Below, piece by piece: positions 33,143-41,120 of a stretch of 64,000 nt of DNA. The notes beneath the pieces were generated by a model. The model did not search any database, had not been told where the DNA came from, and was given only the letters and a program-made list of their open reading frames with translations. The position numbers and the translations under genes are program-made. Positions within the stretch are counted from its first letter, which is position 1. Every line of letters starts with the position of its first letter. The DNA is from Frankia sp. QA3 (GTDB lineage: Bacteria; Actinomycetota; Actinomycetes; Frankiales; Frankiaceae), in assembly GCF_000262465.1 (NCBI RefSeq), contig NZ_CM001489.1, positions 3,914,033 to 3,978,032 on the forward strand, given 5' to 3'.

Positions 33143-35485
33143 ATGGGGGGCGCAGCCCTGACGGCGGCGGAGGCCCAGCTGATCCAGGGGCTGTTCGTCC
33201 CCCGGGAACGCTGGGGATGGGAGTTCGTCGACGGCGGCCCGCCGGCGCCGAGCCCGCTCGCCGACAAACGCCCCGTCTGGACGGAACCGGCACTGCCCGA
33301 CCTGGCCGAGCTGGCCGCCCGGCGGGACCGGGCGATCCGGTCGCTGTGGACGCGGCTGCTGCTGCCCGTCGCCTTCGTCGTCTTCGGGGTGCTGCTGGCG
33401 TCCGAGGGCGGGCTGTTCTTCGTGCCGGCCGGGTTCGCCCTCGCGCTGCTCGCCGGCCTGCCCCCGCTGGCGCGCCACCGCCGGCTGGTCCGCGCCCGGC
33501 GCCGGGCGGCGACGGCGACGGCGACCGCCCGCGCCACGCACGAGCAGGCGGTGGTCTCCTGGCGGGCCGAGCTCGACGCGCACAACCGGGCCGACGAGCG
33601 TCGCCGGGAGGCCGCCAGCGCCTTCTTCCCCATCGTGACGCCGGCCGCGACGCCGCGGGTCGACGTCTTCGGCGGCGACGGCAACGGCTGGGCCAGCCTG
33701 CTGGCCACCGCCGGCTGCTCGGTGCTCACCGGCGGCACCGGCATCCTGCTGGTCGACCTCAGCGAGCGAACGGTCGGCGGCGGGCTGGCGCGGCTGGCCG
33801 GGCAGGCCCGCTGGCCCGTCGAGTCCTGGGACCTGCCCCGCCAGCTCGACGAGGTCGCGTTGCTCGACGGGCTCGGCCCACGGGAGACCGGCGAGCTCGT
33901 GGCGGACGCCTTCGGCCCGACCCGCGAGGGTGACCAGGACCATCACCGCCGGGCGCTGCACGCCGACCTCGTGAGCACGGTCGGTCAGGTCCTCGGCGAA
34001 CGGCTGACCTTCCGCCGGCTCGCCGAGGGCCTGCGCGTGCTGGAAGGTCTCGACGACGGCACTGCGGCCGCGGCGTTGTCGACAGCCGAGGCCGGTGCGC
34101 TCGTCAGCCGGATGAACGCCTTCGGCCGCGGTGAGCGGATCCCCGACGAGCTGCGCTACCTGCGTTCCTCGCTGGAGGCTCTCTGCCCGCCGGGCGCCCC
34201 GGCCATGCCCCCGGACCGGCCGGCGATCGTCGGCGCGCCCGGTGCCGGCGGCCTGCGGCGGCTGGCAGCGTGGTGGCCGGTCCAGGGGCTGCGGGTGGTG
34301 GCGACCTCCAGCCGCACGTCGTCGACGCATCACAAGGAGCTCGCCGACCGGCTCGTCATCCAGGCGGTACTCCACCAGCTCCGCCGCCGCGAGCTCGCCC
34401 CCGCGGCCGGGCGGGACATGCTGGTCGTCGCCGGAGCGGACCACCTCGGCCGGCCGGTGCTGGGGGGTCTCGCCCGGCACGCCGAGATCGCCGGGGTGCG
34501 CCTCGTGCTGCTCTTCGAGCGGCTCGCCGACGACGCCGAGCGGGTCCTGGGCAGCCAGGGCGGCTCGACGATCATCATGCGGCTCGGTAACGGCAAGGAC
34601 GCGGCGACCGCGGCGGAGTTCATCGGCCGCGGTCACAAGTTCGTCCTGTCCCAGGTGACCACGCAGATCGGGCGTAGCTTCACGACGGGCGACAGCGACA
34701 GTGTCGGCTACTCCGACGGAACCTCCGACACCACCGGCACCAGCGGCGGGTCGGGCCGGACCTACGACGGCACCCGCCTGCTGCCCTGGCTGCAGAGCAC
34801 CTCGACGAACACCGGCTGGCAGGAGTCCGTGACGACGTCGCGCTCGAAGACCTGGCAGCGCACGACGAACACCTCGGTCAGCGACTCGACGAACGACGGC
34901 AGCACCACGCAGCGGGTGTATGAGTTCCTCATCGAGCCCACCACCGTGCAGACCCTGCCCACCACCGCTTTCCTGCTGGTCAGCCCGGTCGACGGACCGG
35001 GTCGGGTGACACCGGGCGACTGCAACCCCGGCACCGTGCTGCTGCCCCGGGTCTCGCCGGTAGACCGTTGGTCGGCGGCCCGAGGCGGCTCGGGAGCCGC
35101 GGCCCCGGGGCCGGGTGTCCCGGCTCCGGACGCCGTCCCCCTGGCCGTGCCTCCCACGCCAGCGGCCCAGCTTCCGGTCGGTGGGCCGGCGGGCCGGACG
35201 GCCGGCGCCTGGCCGCGTCCGATCGAGACAGCTACGCCCGGCATCGGCCCGATCCATGCGGCGGCCGCGGAGGAGCTGGCCTACCGACTGAGCCCGCCCC
35301 CACGGCCCTCCCGCCCCGGCGGCTGGGTCCCGGCCGGGGAGCAGTCCGCGGCGGGGCCGTACCCGCAGGCCGAGGGCCCCGGGCGGCCAGTGGAGGACCC
35401 CGGGGCCTACGGGCAGCGTGCCGAGGGGAGGCCGCCGCGCAGGGGGCGGCGCCGCCTTGGCGGGCAGCCGCCGAACCCGGCATGA
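33143..35485 (+). CDS. Membrane-anchored TraG/VirD4-like protein with degenerate P-loop
   Basis: 780 residues from an ATG preceded by GGGGGGC. Two transmembrane helices lie at about 75-110 (LLLPVAFVVFGVLLA, LFFVPAGFALALLAGL). A coiled, basic segment follows, then an AAA-like core where the expected Walker A is replaced by FGGDGNGWASLLATAG and TGGTGILLVDLS. The second half resembles the C-terminal part of conjugative coupling ATPases: MLVVAGADHLGRPVLGGLA (Walker B strand without acidic pair), AGVRLVLLFERLADDAERVL, then TIIMRLGNGKDAATAAEFIG. A Ser/Thr/Gly-rich insert (about 510-590) and a Pro-rich C-terminus follow. It probably cannot hydrolyse ATP itself and may be a structural partner of the HerA-like ATPase at 28188. 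The specific system is not one I recognise. Confidence 0.8.
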   Translation: MGGAALTAAEAQLIQGLFVPRERWGWEFVDGGPPAPSPLADKRPVWTEPALPDLAELAARRDRAIRSLWTRLLLPVAFVVFGVLLASEGGLFFVPAGFALALLAGLPPLARHRRLVRARRRAATATATARATHEQAVVSWRAELDAHNRADERRREAASAFFPIVTPAATPRVDVFGGDGNGWASLLATAGCSVLTGGTGILLVDLSERTVGGGLARLAGQARWPVESWDLPRQLDEVALLDGLGPRETGELVADAFGPTREGDQDHHRRALHADLVSTVGQVLGERLTFRRLAEGLRVLEGLDDGTAAAALSTAEAGALVSRMNAFGRGERIPDELRYLRSSLEALCPPGAPAMPPDRPAIVGAPGAGGLRRLAAWWPVQGLRVVATSSRTSSTHHKELADRLVIQAVLHQLRRRELAPAAGRDMLVVAGADHLGRPVLGGLARHAEIAGVRLVLLFERLADDAERVLGSQGGSTIIMRLGNGKDAATAAEFIGRGHKFVLSQVTTQIGRSFTTGDSDSVGYSDGTSDTTGTSGGSGRTYDGTRLLPWLQSTSTNTGWQESVTTSRSKTWQRTTNTSVSDSTNDGSTTQRVYEFLIEPTTVQTLPTTAFLLVSPVDGPGRVTPGDCNPGTVLLPRVSPVDRWSAARGGSGAAAPGPGVPAPDAVPLAVPPTPAAQLPVGGPAGRTAGAWPRPIETATPGIGPIHAAAAEELAYRLSPPPRPSRPGGWVPAGEQSAAGPYPQAEGPGRPVEDPGAYGQRAEGRPPRRGRRRLGGQPPNPA

Positions 35486-35525
35486 CCGGCAAACACCACA
35501 CGTAGTTATCCACAATCAAAAAAAG

Positions 35526-36488
35526 ATGCTGGCCCAACGGAAGAACAACCGTCATCGTCTTCTCATGGCCCATAACCCTGGCCGACTCTCCTGGCAGGAG
35601 ATCGCCACCACGCAGGCCGGTGTGATCACGATCCGCGACGCGGTCGCCGCCGGCATCACCCGTACCGAGATCCGCCGGCGGCTCAACGACGGCCGCTGGC
35701 GGCAGCCCTTCCGCGGCGTCCTGATCACCGACCTCACCCCCTCCGCCGGCACGCAGCATCTGTGGGCCGCCGTGCAGGCCATCGGCCCGGACGCGGTGCT
35801 CGCGGGCGGGTGCGCGGCGGCGCTCGCCGGACTGGTCGGCTACGACGCCCAGCCGGTGACGGTGCTCGTTCCGGCCGACCGCCGCGTCAGCGCCCCGCCG
35901 GGGGTACTGCTGCGCCACAGCGCCCGCCTGGAGATCACCGAGATCGACCCGCTGCGGCTGCCCCGGCGGACGACGCCGGCCCGGTCCGTGATCGACATGG
36001 CGGAGTGGGCGGCATCCCGGGCGCTGGCGCAGGACCTCCTCGGCGACGCGGTACGCCAGCGCATCGTCACCATCCGCGGCCTTCGTGAGGCGCTGTCCCG
36101 CCGCGGCCCGATCAGCCGACGCACGCTGATCACCGAGACGCTTGATCGGCTGGGTGAGGACGCGCCGCACCTCACCGAGATCATGTTCCGCCGGATCGAG
36201 CGGCGCCGCGAGCTGCCCCCCGCCGGCTACGGGGTCGACGGTCCGGCCGACGAGCCGACGTCCCGGTTGACCGTGCGCTACGAGCCGTGGCGGGTGCGGG
36301 TCGAGATCGGGTCGGTCGTGGGCGAGTCGGTCACGCAGGGTGGTCACGGCCAGGACATCCTGGTCCGGTTGCCGGCACGCCTGCTGCGGACCGCACCGGA
36401 CGACGCCGCCGCGATCGTCGCCGGGGCCCTGCGCGAACGGGGCTGGGTGCCGCCGGCGGACCGCCCCCACCGGGCCCTGGCGTCCTGA
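35526..36488 (+). CDS. AbiEi-like winged-helix protein with degenerate nuclease-fold C-terminus
   Basis: About 320 residues; the ATG at 35526 is chosen but one at 35565 is also possible, and neither has a good ribosome-binding site. The N-terminus (EIATTQAGVITIRDAVAAG, TEIRRRLNDGRWRQPFRGVL) is the AbiEi-type winged helix. The middle (GPDAVLAGGCAAALAGLVGY, TTPARSVIDMAEWA) is typical of this large actinobacterial family. The C-terminal DUF559/PD-(D/E)XK region is eroded: YEPWRVRVEIGSVVGESVTQ lacks the EvDG...H catalytic pattern present in the fragment at 4715. A regulator or non-catalytic protein is more likely than a nuclease. It starts soon after the TraG-like gene, with a DnaA-box-like TTATCCACA between them. 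Confidence 0.72.
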   Translation: MLAQRKNNRHRLLMAHNPGRLSWQEIATTQAGVITIRDAVAAGITRTEIRRRLNDGRWRQPFRGVLITDLTPSAGTQHLWAAVQAIGPDAVLAGGCAAALAGLVGYDAQPVTVLVPADRRVSAPPGVLLRHSARLEITEIDPLRLPRRTTPARSVIDMAEWAASRALAQDLLGDAVRQRIVTIRGLREALSRRGPISRRTLITETLDRLGEDAPHLTEIMFRRIERRRELPPAGYGVDGPADEPTSRLTVRYEPWRVRVEIGSVVGESVTQGGHGQDILVRLPARLLRTAPDDAAAIVAGALRERGWVPPADRPHRALAS

Positions 36489-36558
36489 CGCGGCGACCGC
36501 CGCCGCAGGCGGAGGGGTTGGCGGCGGCCTGATCATGCCGTAACTTTGAGCGAACGTT

Positions 36559-36656
36559 GCGGGAGCTTCCACCCGAGGAGGCTGAGAGGGCGGCTGGGCA
36601 GGAGCCCGGCGCCGCCGACCGCCTGAACCTGTCCGGGTAATTCCGGCGTAGGGAGT
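36559..36656 (+). promoter_or_regulatory. TPP (THI-element) riboswitch
   Basis: All core motifs are present in order: GGGAGC, a P3 hairpin (GCTTCC...GGAGGC), the pyrimidine-sensor CTGAGA (36592-36597), a GC-rich P4/P5 arm, then ACCTG, CCGGGTAAT and CCGGCGTAGGGA. The last two are the pyrophosphate-sensor consensus. It lies 564 bases before an ABC transporter-TenA operon on the same strand. TPP binding should reduce expression, by premature termination or by hiding the AGGGAG that also serves as ribosome-binding site for a short frame at 36658. Confidence 0.93.
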
Positions 36657-36657
36657 G

Positions 36658-36825
36658 ATGGCCGTGGCGCGTCCGGCTCCGATCGTCTCCATCCGCCGCC
36701 CGCGGGCGCCGCTGCGTCCGGCGGCGCTGGGCCATCCGTCGGCGCTGGGCCATCCGGCGCCGCCACACCGCCCGCCGGCACCGCCACCAAGCGCGATGGG
36801 TGCCGGCGGCGGGACGGCGCACTAG
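36658..36825 (+). CDS. Possible leader ORF directly after the TPP riboswitch (55 aa)
   Basis: An ATG lies 3 bases after the riboswitch 3' strand, whose GTAGGGAGTG would be its ribosome-binding site. The frame (MAVARPAPIVSIRRPRAPLR..., Pro/Ala/Arg/His-rich) resembles no thiamine protein and may be non-functional or a translation-coupled leader. Its position makes it the first thing whose translation the riboswitch could control. Confidence 0.35.
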   Translation: MAVARPAPIVSIRRPRAPLRPAALGHPSALGHPAPPHRPPAPPPSAMGAGGGTAH

Positions 36826-37219
36826 CGCCCCGCGCCGCCGGCCGCCGCGGTTCCCGGCCGACCGGCGGTGCGCCGTCCGTCCCCGGTCGGCCACGTACCG
36901 TGCGGGACGGCGCTAGCCCGCCTGGCACCGCCTGCCAAGTGCCGACGGCTGCGACCGATGCCCGGCAGCGGCCCCGGATCATGACCGGCCAGTCCTACGC
37001 GCCAGGCCGGCGCCCGACCGGTCCTCGTCGACCCGGTCCTCGTCCGATCGGTCCTCGTCCGATCGGACGCCGCCGGACCGGCCCCGTCAGGCGTTCGCCG
37101 CCCGGCGGTCCGCACCTGGCCGGTGACGCGCCCCCTGCGTGCCCCGTCGGACACGTGCTCGTAGCCGCCGCAGGACAGCACCAGCGCAGGAAGCAGCAGC
37201 GCAGGAAGGAGGAGAACTC
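36826..37219. other. Untranslated leader between riboswitch and transporter operon
   Basis: About 390 bases with no recognisable gene. It contains a short tandem repeat near 37018-37070 (GGTCCTCGTCCGATC units of 15 bp). Confidence 0.45.
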
Positions 37220-38044
37220 GTGTTCGCCCGCCGATCGAGCCCGCGCACGGCCCTGCCGTCGTCCGATCCCCTCCAGCCGGTCGGGACGGGCGTCGAGCTC
37301 CGTGGGATCGCCAAGCGGTTCGGCGACACCACCGCGGTGGCCGGCGCGGACCTGTCCGTCCCCGCGCACAGCCGCCTGGGCATCGTCGGCCCGAGCGGGT
37401 GCGGCAAGTCGACCCTGCTGTCGATGATCTGCGGGTTGACCGACCCGGACGCCGGCGCCATCGACGTCCTCGGTGCCGCGGACGCGCCGGGCCGGCTGGC
37501 CCGCTGCGCCTGGATGCCCCAGCGCGACCTGTTGCTGCCCTGGCGCGGGGTCCTCGCCAACGCCCGCATCCCGCTGGAGAACCAGGGGCTGTCCCGCCGG
37601 GAGGCGTCACGGCGCGTTCGGCCGCTGCTCGACCGGTTCGGCCTCGCCGAGTTCGCCGACCACCGGCCGGCGCAGCTTTCCGGCGGCATGCGCCAGCGGG
37701 TCTCGTTCCTGCGCACGGTGGCTGCGGACAAGCCGGTGCTGTTGCTCGACGAGCCGTTCGGCGCCCTGGACTCGATCACCCGGGCGGACCTGCAGGACTG
37801 GCTGCGCGCGATGCTCGCCGACGAGCCCCGCACCGTCGTCCTCGTCACCCATGACGTCGAGGAGGCGCTGCTGCTGTGCGACCGGGTGGTGGTGATGTCG
37901 GCCCGCCCCGGCCGGATCGTCGCGTCGGTCGACGTGCCCCCCTACGCCGGCACCGGCGCCGCGGCCCGGCGGGCCCGCCTCGCCGATCCCGACTTCATCG
38001 CCCTGCGCGACACGGTCCTCGCCCACCTGGAGAGCGCGCGATGA
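37220..38044 (+). CDS. ABC transporter ATPase for thiamine-precursor uptake (ThiZ-like)
   Basis: 274 residues of the nitrate/sulfonate/taurine (SsuB/ThiZ) ATPase family. The GTG at 37220 is chosen for its strong AAGGAGGAG site. Motifs: Walker A GPSGCGKSTLLSMI, Q-loop in CAWMPQRDLLLPWRGVLAN, signature LSGGMRQRVSFLRTV, Walker B PVLLLDEPFGALD and H-loop LVTHDVEEAL. Its stop overlaps the permease start (ATGA). The upstream TPP riboswitch and the downstream TenA indicate uptake of an HMP or formylaminopyrimidine precursor rather than sulfonate or nitrate. Confidence 0.92.
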   Translation: MFARRSSPRTALPSSDPLQPVGTGVELRGIAKRFGDTTAVAGADLSVPAHSRLGIVGPSGCGKSTLLSMICGLTDPDAGAIDVLGAADAPGRLARCAWMPQRDLLLPWRGVLANARIPLENQGLSRREASRRVRPLLDRFGLAEFADHRPAQLSGGMRQRVSFLRTVAADKPVLLLDEPFGALDSITRADLQDWLRAMLADEPRTVVLVTHDVEEALLLCDRVVVMSARPGRIVASVDVPPYAGTGAAARRARLADPDFIALRDTVLAHLESAR

Positions 38045-38952
38045 CCGCGACGCAGGACGCCGGACAGACCGACCTGGGGCCCGGCGGCGTGGGACCCACC
38101 GGCGCCGGACCGGGGGGGCCGGGGGGGCCGGGCCGCGGGGAGGCGTCCACACCCGGGCGCAGGCGTGGACGTGGACGCGCGCGGTGGCGGGCGCTGTGGC
38201 CGAGCGTCCTGCTCGGTGGCGTGCTGCTCGGCGCCTGGGAGTTCGTCACCCGGGTGCTGCACGTCGAGGAGTACATCCTGCCGGCGCCGGACCAGGTGGC
38301 GACGACGCTGGTCGACCGGTGGGACAGCACCCTGCGCAGCGCCACCTGGGTCACCGGCACGGAGATTGTCCTCGGCTTCGCCATCTCGGTCGCCGCCGGG
38401 CTCGCCCTCGGCTGCGCGCTGCACTTCTCCGCCGCGGCCCGCCGGGCCCTCTACCCGCTGCTCATCGGCTCCCAGACGATCCCGGTCGTCGTCCTCGCCC
38501 CGATCCTGGCGATCATCTTCGGGTACAGCATCACCCCGAAGCTCATCCTGGTGGCGCTCATCTGCTTCTTCCCGGTCGTGGTCGGCACCCTCGACGGTCT
38601 CGCCTCGGTCGATCCGGAGCTTGTCCGGATGATGCGGACGCTGCACGGCCGACGGGTCGCCATCTTCACCCGGGTGGAGTTCCCCGCGGCGCTGCCCTCG
38701 GTGTTCACCGGCCTGCGTCTGGCCGCCGCCTACGCCGCGACCGGCGCGGTCTTCGGCGAGTACTCGGGCGCCTCCGACGGGCTGGGCCACGTGATGCGCC
38801 AGGGCGTCCCCCAACTCCAGTCCGCGCTGGTGTTCGCCGCGATCGTGCTGCTCACCGCGATGTCCGTGGCCCTGTTCGCGCTGGTGAGCTGCGCCGAACG
38901 GCTGCTCGTCCCCTGGCACCGCAATCCCACCCGAGAAGGGAACACCCAATGA
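38041..38952 (+). CDS. ABC transporter permease for thiamine-precursor uptake (ThiX-like)
   Basis: 303 residues. After a Gly/Pro/Arg-rich leader there are about six membrane helices: SVLLGGVLLGAWEFV, EIVLGFAISVAAGLALG, LLIGSQTIPVVVLAPILAI, LILVALICFFPVVVGTLDGL and others. The EAA loop region reads VRMMRTLHGRRVAIFTRVEF, with EFPAALPSVFTGLRLA as contact helix. It belongs to the binding-protein-dependent permease family (SsuC/ThiX type). The four-base ATGA overlaps at both ends mean tight translational coupling. Confidence 0.92.
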   Translation: MTATQDAGQTDLGPGGVGPTGAGPGGPGGPGRGEASTPGRRRGRGRARWRALWPSVLLGGVLLGAWEFVTRVLHVEEYILPAPDQVATTLVDRWDSTLRSATWVTGTEIVLGFAISVAAGLALGCALHFSAAARRALYPLLIGSQTIPVVVLAPILAIIFGYSITPKLILVALICFFPVVVGTLDGLASVDPELVRMMRTLHGRRVAIFTRVEFPAALPSVFTGLRLAAAYAATGAVFGEYSGASDGLGHVMRQGVPQLQSALVFAAIVLLTAMSVALFALVSCAERLLVPWHRNPTREGNTQ

Positions 38953-39965
38953 TCTCGCCGCGCTCCCGCCGGCTGACCATGACGGCGGCCGCACTCACCG
39001 CCGTCACGCTCGCGGCCGTCACGGCCTGCGGCTCCGACGGCTCGTCCAGCGCCGAGCGCCGGGCCGCCACGGTGCTGCTCGACTGGGAGCCCAACCCGGA
39101 CCATCTCGCGCTGTACTCGGCGCTGGACGGCGGCGATTACACCGCCGCCGGGCTGAACGTCACCCTGCGCTCACCGTCGGACCCGTCCGACCCGCTCAAG
39201 CTCGTCAGCACCGGCACCGTCGACCTGGGCATCTCCTACGAACCCGAGGTGATCATCGCCGGGGTCGAGAAGCTCGACGTCGTCGCCGTCGGCGCCCTCA
39301 TCCCCACCGCCCTGAACTCGATCATGGCTGTGGGCTCGGCCGGCATCACGAAGCCCGCCGACCTCGCCGGAGCCACGATCGGCACCGCCGGGCTGCGCAC
39401 CGACGAGGCCTTCCTCGACGCCATCGCGAAGGCCAACCACCTCGACGCCGGTTCGATCCGCCGCGTCGACGTCGGCGCCGACCTGCTGCCGGCCATGATC
39501 TCCAAGAAGGTGGACGCCACCCTCGGCGCCTACCGCAACGTCGAGGGCGTCACCCTCGCCGACCGCGGCCTGTCCCCGAAGATCATCCCAGTGACCGAGG
39601 CCGGGGTGCCGGAGTACGACGAGCTGGTCATCGTCGCCCGGCGCAGCCGGCTGGCCAGCGACCCGGCGTACGCGACCCTGGTGCGCGACTTCCTGCGCGC
39701 GACCGCGGCGGGCAACGCCAGGGCCCTCGACGACCCGGCGAAGGCCGGGGCCACGCTGACCGACGTCGCCGACGGGTACGACCCGAAACTGCTGCCGAAG
39801 ATGGTCCAGGCCACCGCGCCGCTGCTGCGTAATCCGGCCGGCTTCGGCCGGATGGACACGGGCGCCTGGACGTCGTTCATCACCTGGATGCGCACCGAGG
39901 GACTGATCAAGGCGGCCGTCCCGACGACGGACGTCGTCACCAACGACTACCTGCCGAAGCCTTGA
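38949..39965 (+). CDS. Thiamine-pyrimidine binding lipoprotein (NMT1/THI5/ThiY-like)
   Basis: 338 residues. The signal ends in LAAVTAC (lipobox), so it is lipid-anchored outside the cell. The mature part starts VLLDWEPNPDHLALYSALDG, the typical beginning of NMT1/THI5-like periplasmic binding proteins, where the WxPNxxH segment lines the pyrimidine pocket. Other fold markers are DLGISYEPEVIIAGVEKLDV and GTAGLRTDEAFLDAIAKAN. It delivers ligand to the permease. The TTGA overlap with the TenA gene supports a shared substrate, a thiamine pyrimidine. Confidence 0.92.
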   Translation: MISPRSRRLTMTAAALTAVTLAAVTACGSDGSSSAERRAATVLLDWEPNPDHLALYSALDGGDYTAAGLNVTLRSPSDPSDPLKLVSTGTVDLGISYEPEVIIAGVEKLDVVAVGALIPTALNSIMAVGSAGITKPADLAGATIGTAGLRTDEAFLDAIAKANHLDAGSIRRVDVGADLLPAMISKKVDATLGAYRNVEGVTLADRGLSPKIIPVTEAGVPEYDELVIVARRSRLASDPAYATLVRDFLRATAAGNARALDDPAKAGATLTDVADGYDPKLLPKMVQATAPLLRNPAGFGRMDTGAWTSFITWMRTEGLIKAAVPTTDVVTNDYLPKP

Positions 39966-40708
39966 CCACCGCTGGCACTCCCCGGCCGCAGTTCAGCGCG
40001 CGGCTGTGGGCGTCCACCGAGCACGTCTACGAGGCGATCCTGCGCCACCCGTTCCTCACCGGGCTGACCGACGGCAGCCTGCCGCGGGCCGCCTTCGGCC
40101 ATTTCGTCGTCCAGGACGCGCACTACCTGCGCGACTACGCCCGCGCCCTGGCCGTCTGCGCAGCGAAGGCGCCCACCGAGGGCGACGTGCGGGCGCTCGC
40201 GAGCGACGCCGCCGAGGCCGTCGCCGCCGAGCAGGCCATGCACGCCGACCTCCTCGACGCGCTCGGCGGCCCTACGCCCAGCGGCCCCACGCCCGCCGGC
40301 CCCGCGCTCGGTGGCCCCCCGCCGGGCGGCGTGGCAGGGGAGGGCGGCGTGGCGGCGGTGGCGCCGACGACCCGCGCCTACACCAGCTACCTGCTCGCGA
40401 CCGTTTACGGCGGCTCCTTCCTGGAGGGGCTCGCCGCGGTGCTGCCGTGCTACTGGATCTACGCCCGGGTCGGCGCGCGGCTGCTCGCCGACTCCTCCCC
40501 CGACCCGGTGTACGCCCGGTGGATCGCCGCCTACGGCGACCCGGCTTTCCAGGCGGTGGCGGACCGGGTCGTCGCCCTCACCGACCGGGTCGGCGCGTCC
40601 GCGTCGTCGGCGGAGCGGTCGCGAGCCGCCGAGCACTTCGTGGTGACGGCACGCTACGAGTGGATGTTCTGGGACGCCGCCTGGCGCCGCGAGACCTGGC
40701 CGATCTGA
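39962..40708 (+). CDS. tenA: TenA-family thiaminase II / aminopyrimidine aminohydrolase
   Basis: 248 residues with a TTG start that overlaps the preceding stop (TTGA). TenA hydrolyses thiamine breakdown products such as aminopyrimidines to HMP for reuse. Motifs include HPFLTGLTDGSLPRAAFGHF, VVQDAHYLRDYARALA, YTSYLLATVYGGSFLEGLAA and the catalytic cysteine segment AVLPCYWIYARVG (TenA-C class). EHFVVTARYEWMFWDAAWR at the end carries the conserved acidic residue. A Gly/Pro-rich insert (about residues 103-130) is unusual for TenA. It ends at the start of a 17-bp triple direct repeat. Confidence 0.94.
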   Translation: MTTAGTPRPQFSARLWASTEHVYEAILRHPFLTGLTDGSLPRAAFGHFVVQDAHYLRDYARALAVCAAKAPTEGDVRALASDAAEAVAAEQAMHADLLDALGGPTPSGPTPAGPALGGPPPGGVAGEGGVAAVAPTTRAYTSYLLATVYGGSFLEGLAAVLPCYWIYARVGARLLADSSPDPVYARWIAAYGDPAFQAVADRVVALTDRVGASASSAERSRAAEHFVVTARYEWMFWDAAWRRETWPI

Positions 40709-40752
40709 ACAGCCAGCCGATCTGAACAGCCAGCCGATCTGAACAGCCAGCC
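40701..40752. repeat. Three tandem 17-bp repeats over the tenA stop codon
   Basis: GATCTGAACAGCCAGCC occurs three times in perfect tandem. The first copy contains the tenA stop (TGA), so each copy re-creates the same in-frame ATC-TGA context. Confidence 0.88.
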
Positions 40753-40799
40753 ACGGCCACCTTGCCCGCCATACCGGTTTCCGGCCAGATTCCGGCCAG

Positions 40800-40860
40800 A
40801 TCGAGCCGAGGTTCAAGCACGGTTTCAGGGCGAAAAAGCGTGCCTGGACCTCGGCTCGAT
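40800..40860. terminator. Long hairpin between convergent tenA and glycolipid operons
   Basis: ATCGAGCCGAGGTTCAAGCA onward (40800-40821) pairs with the segment ending ACCTCGGCTCGAT (40839-40860) at 20 of 22 positions, with a 17-base loop containing GCGAAAAAG. It stands between convergent genes (ends 40708 and 41121), so a bidirectional terminator is the simplest reading. The rest of 40709-41120 is non-coding and less GC-rich. Confidence 0.72.
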
Positions 40861-41120
40861 TCCGTGAATATCCGATCACGGGAAGCTACGGCAATCTCGG
40901 TGTTCCGCGGAACCGTGCCGCCCGCCACGGAGCACGTACCCGACCGAAACCGCCAGAGCACACCCTCGAACTACGCCCGCGCCCGCTCTGGACAGGGCCG
41001 AGCCCGCCGATCAGCAAATACGGCCCGATGGCATCCCACTCGCCATCCGCCCCCCAGCATCCACCTGATCAGAGTCCGCCACGCAGGCAATCACCGCCCG
41101 ACGCGCCCCAAGCGCCCGAA

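Noticed and set aside
35507..35515. DnaA box / replication origin
   Set aside because: TTATCCACA matches the consensus but is a single site with no cluster, no dnaA or dnaN, and no AT-rich unwinding region.
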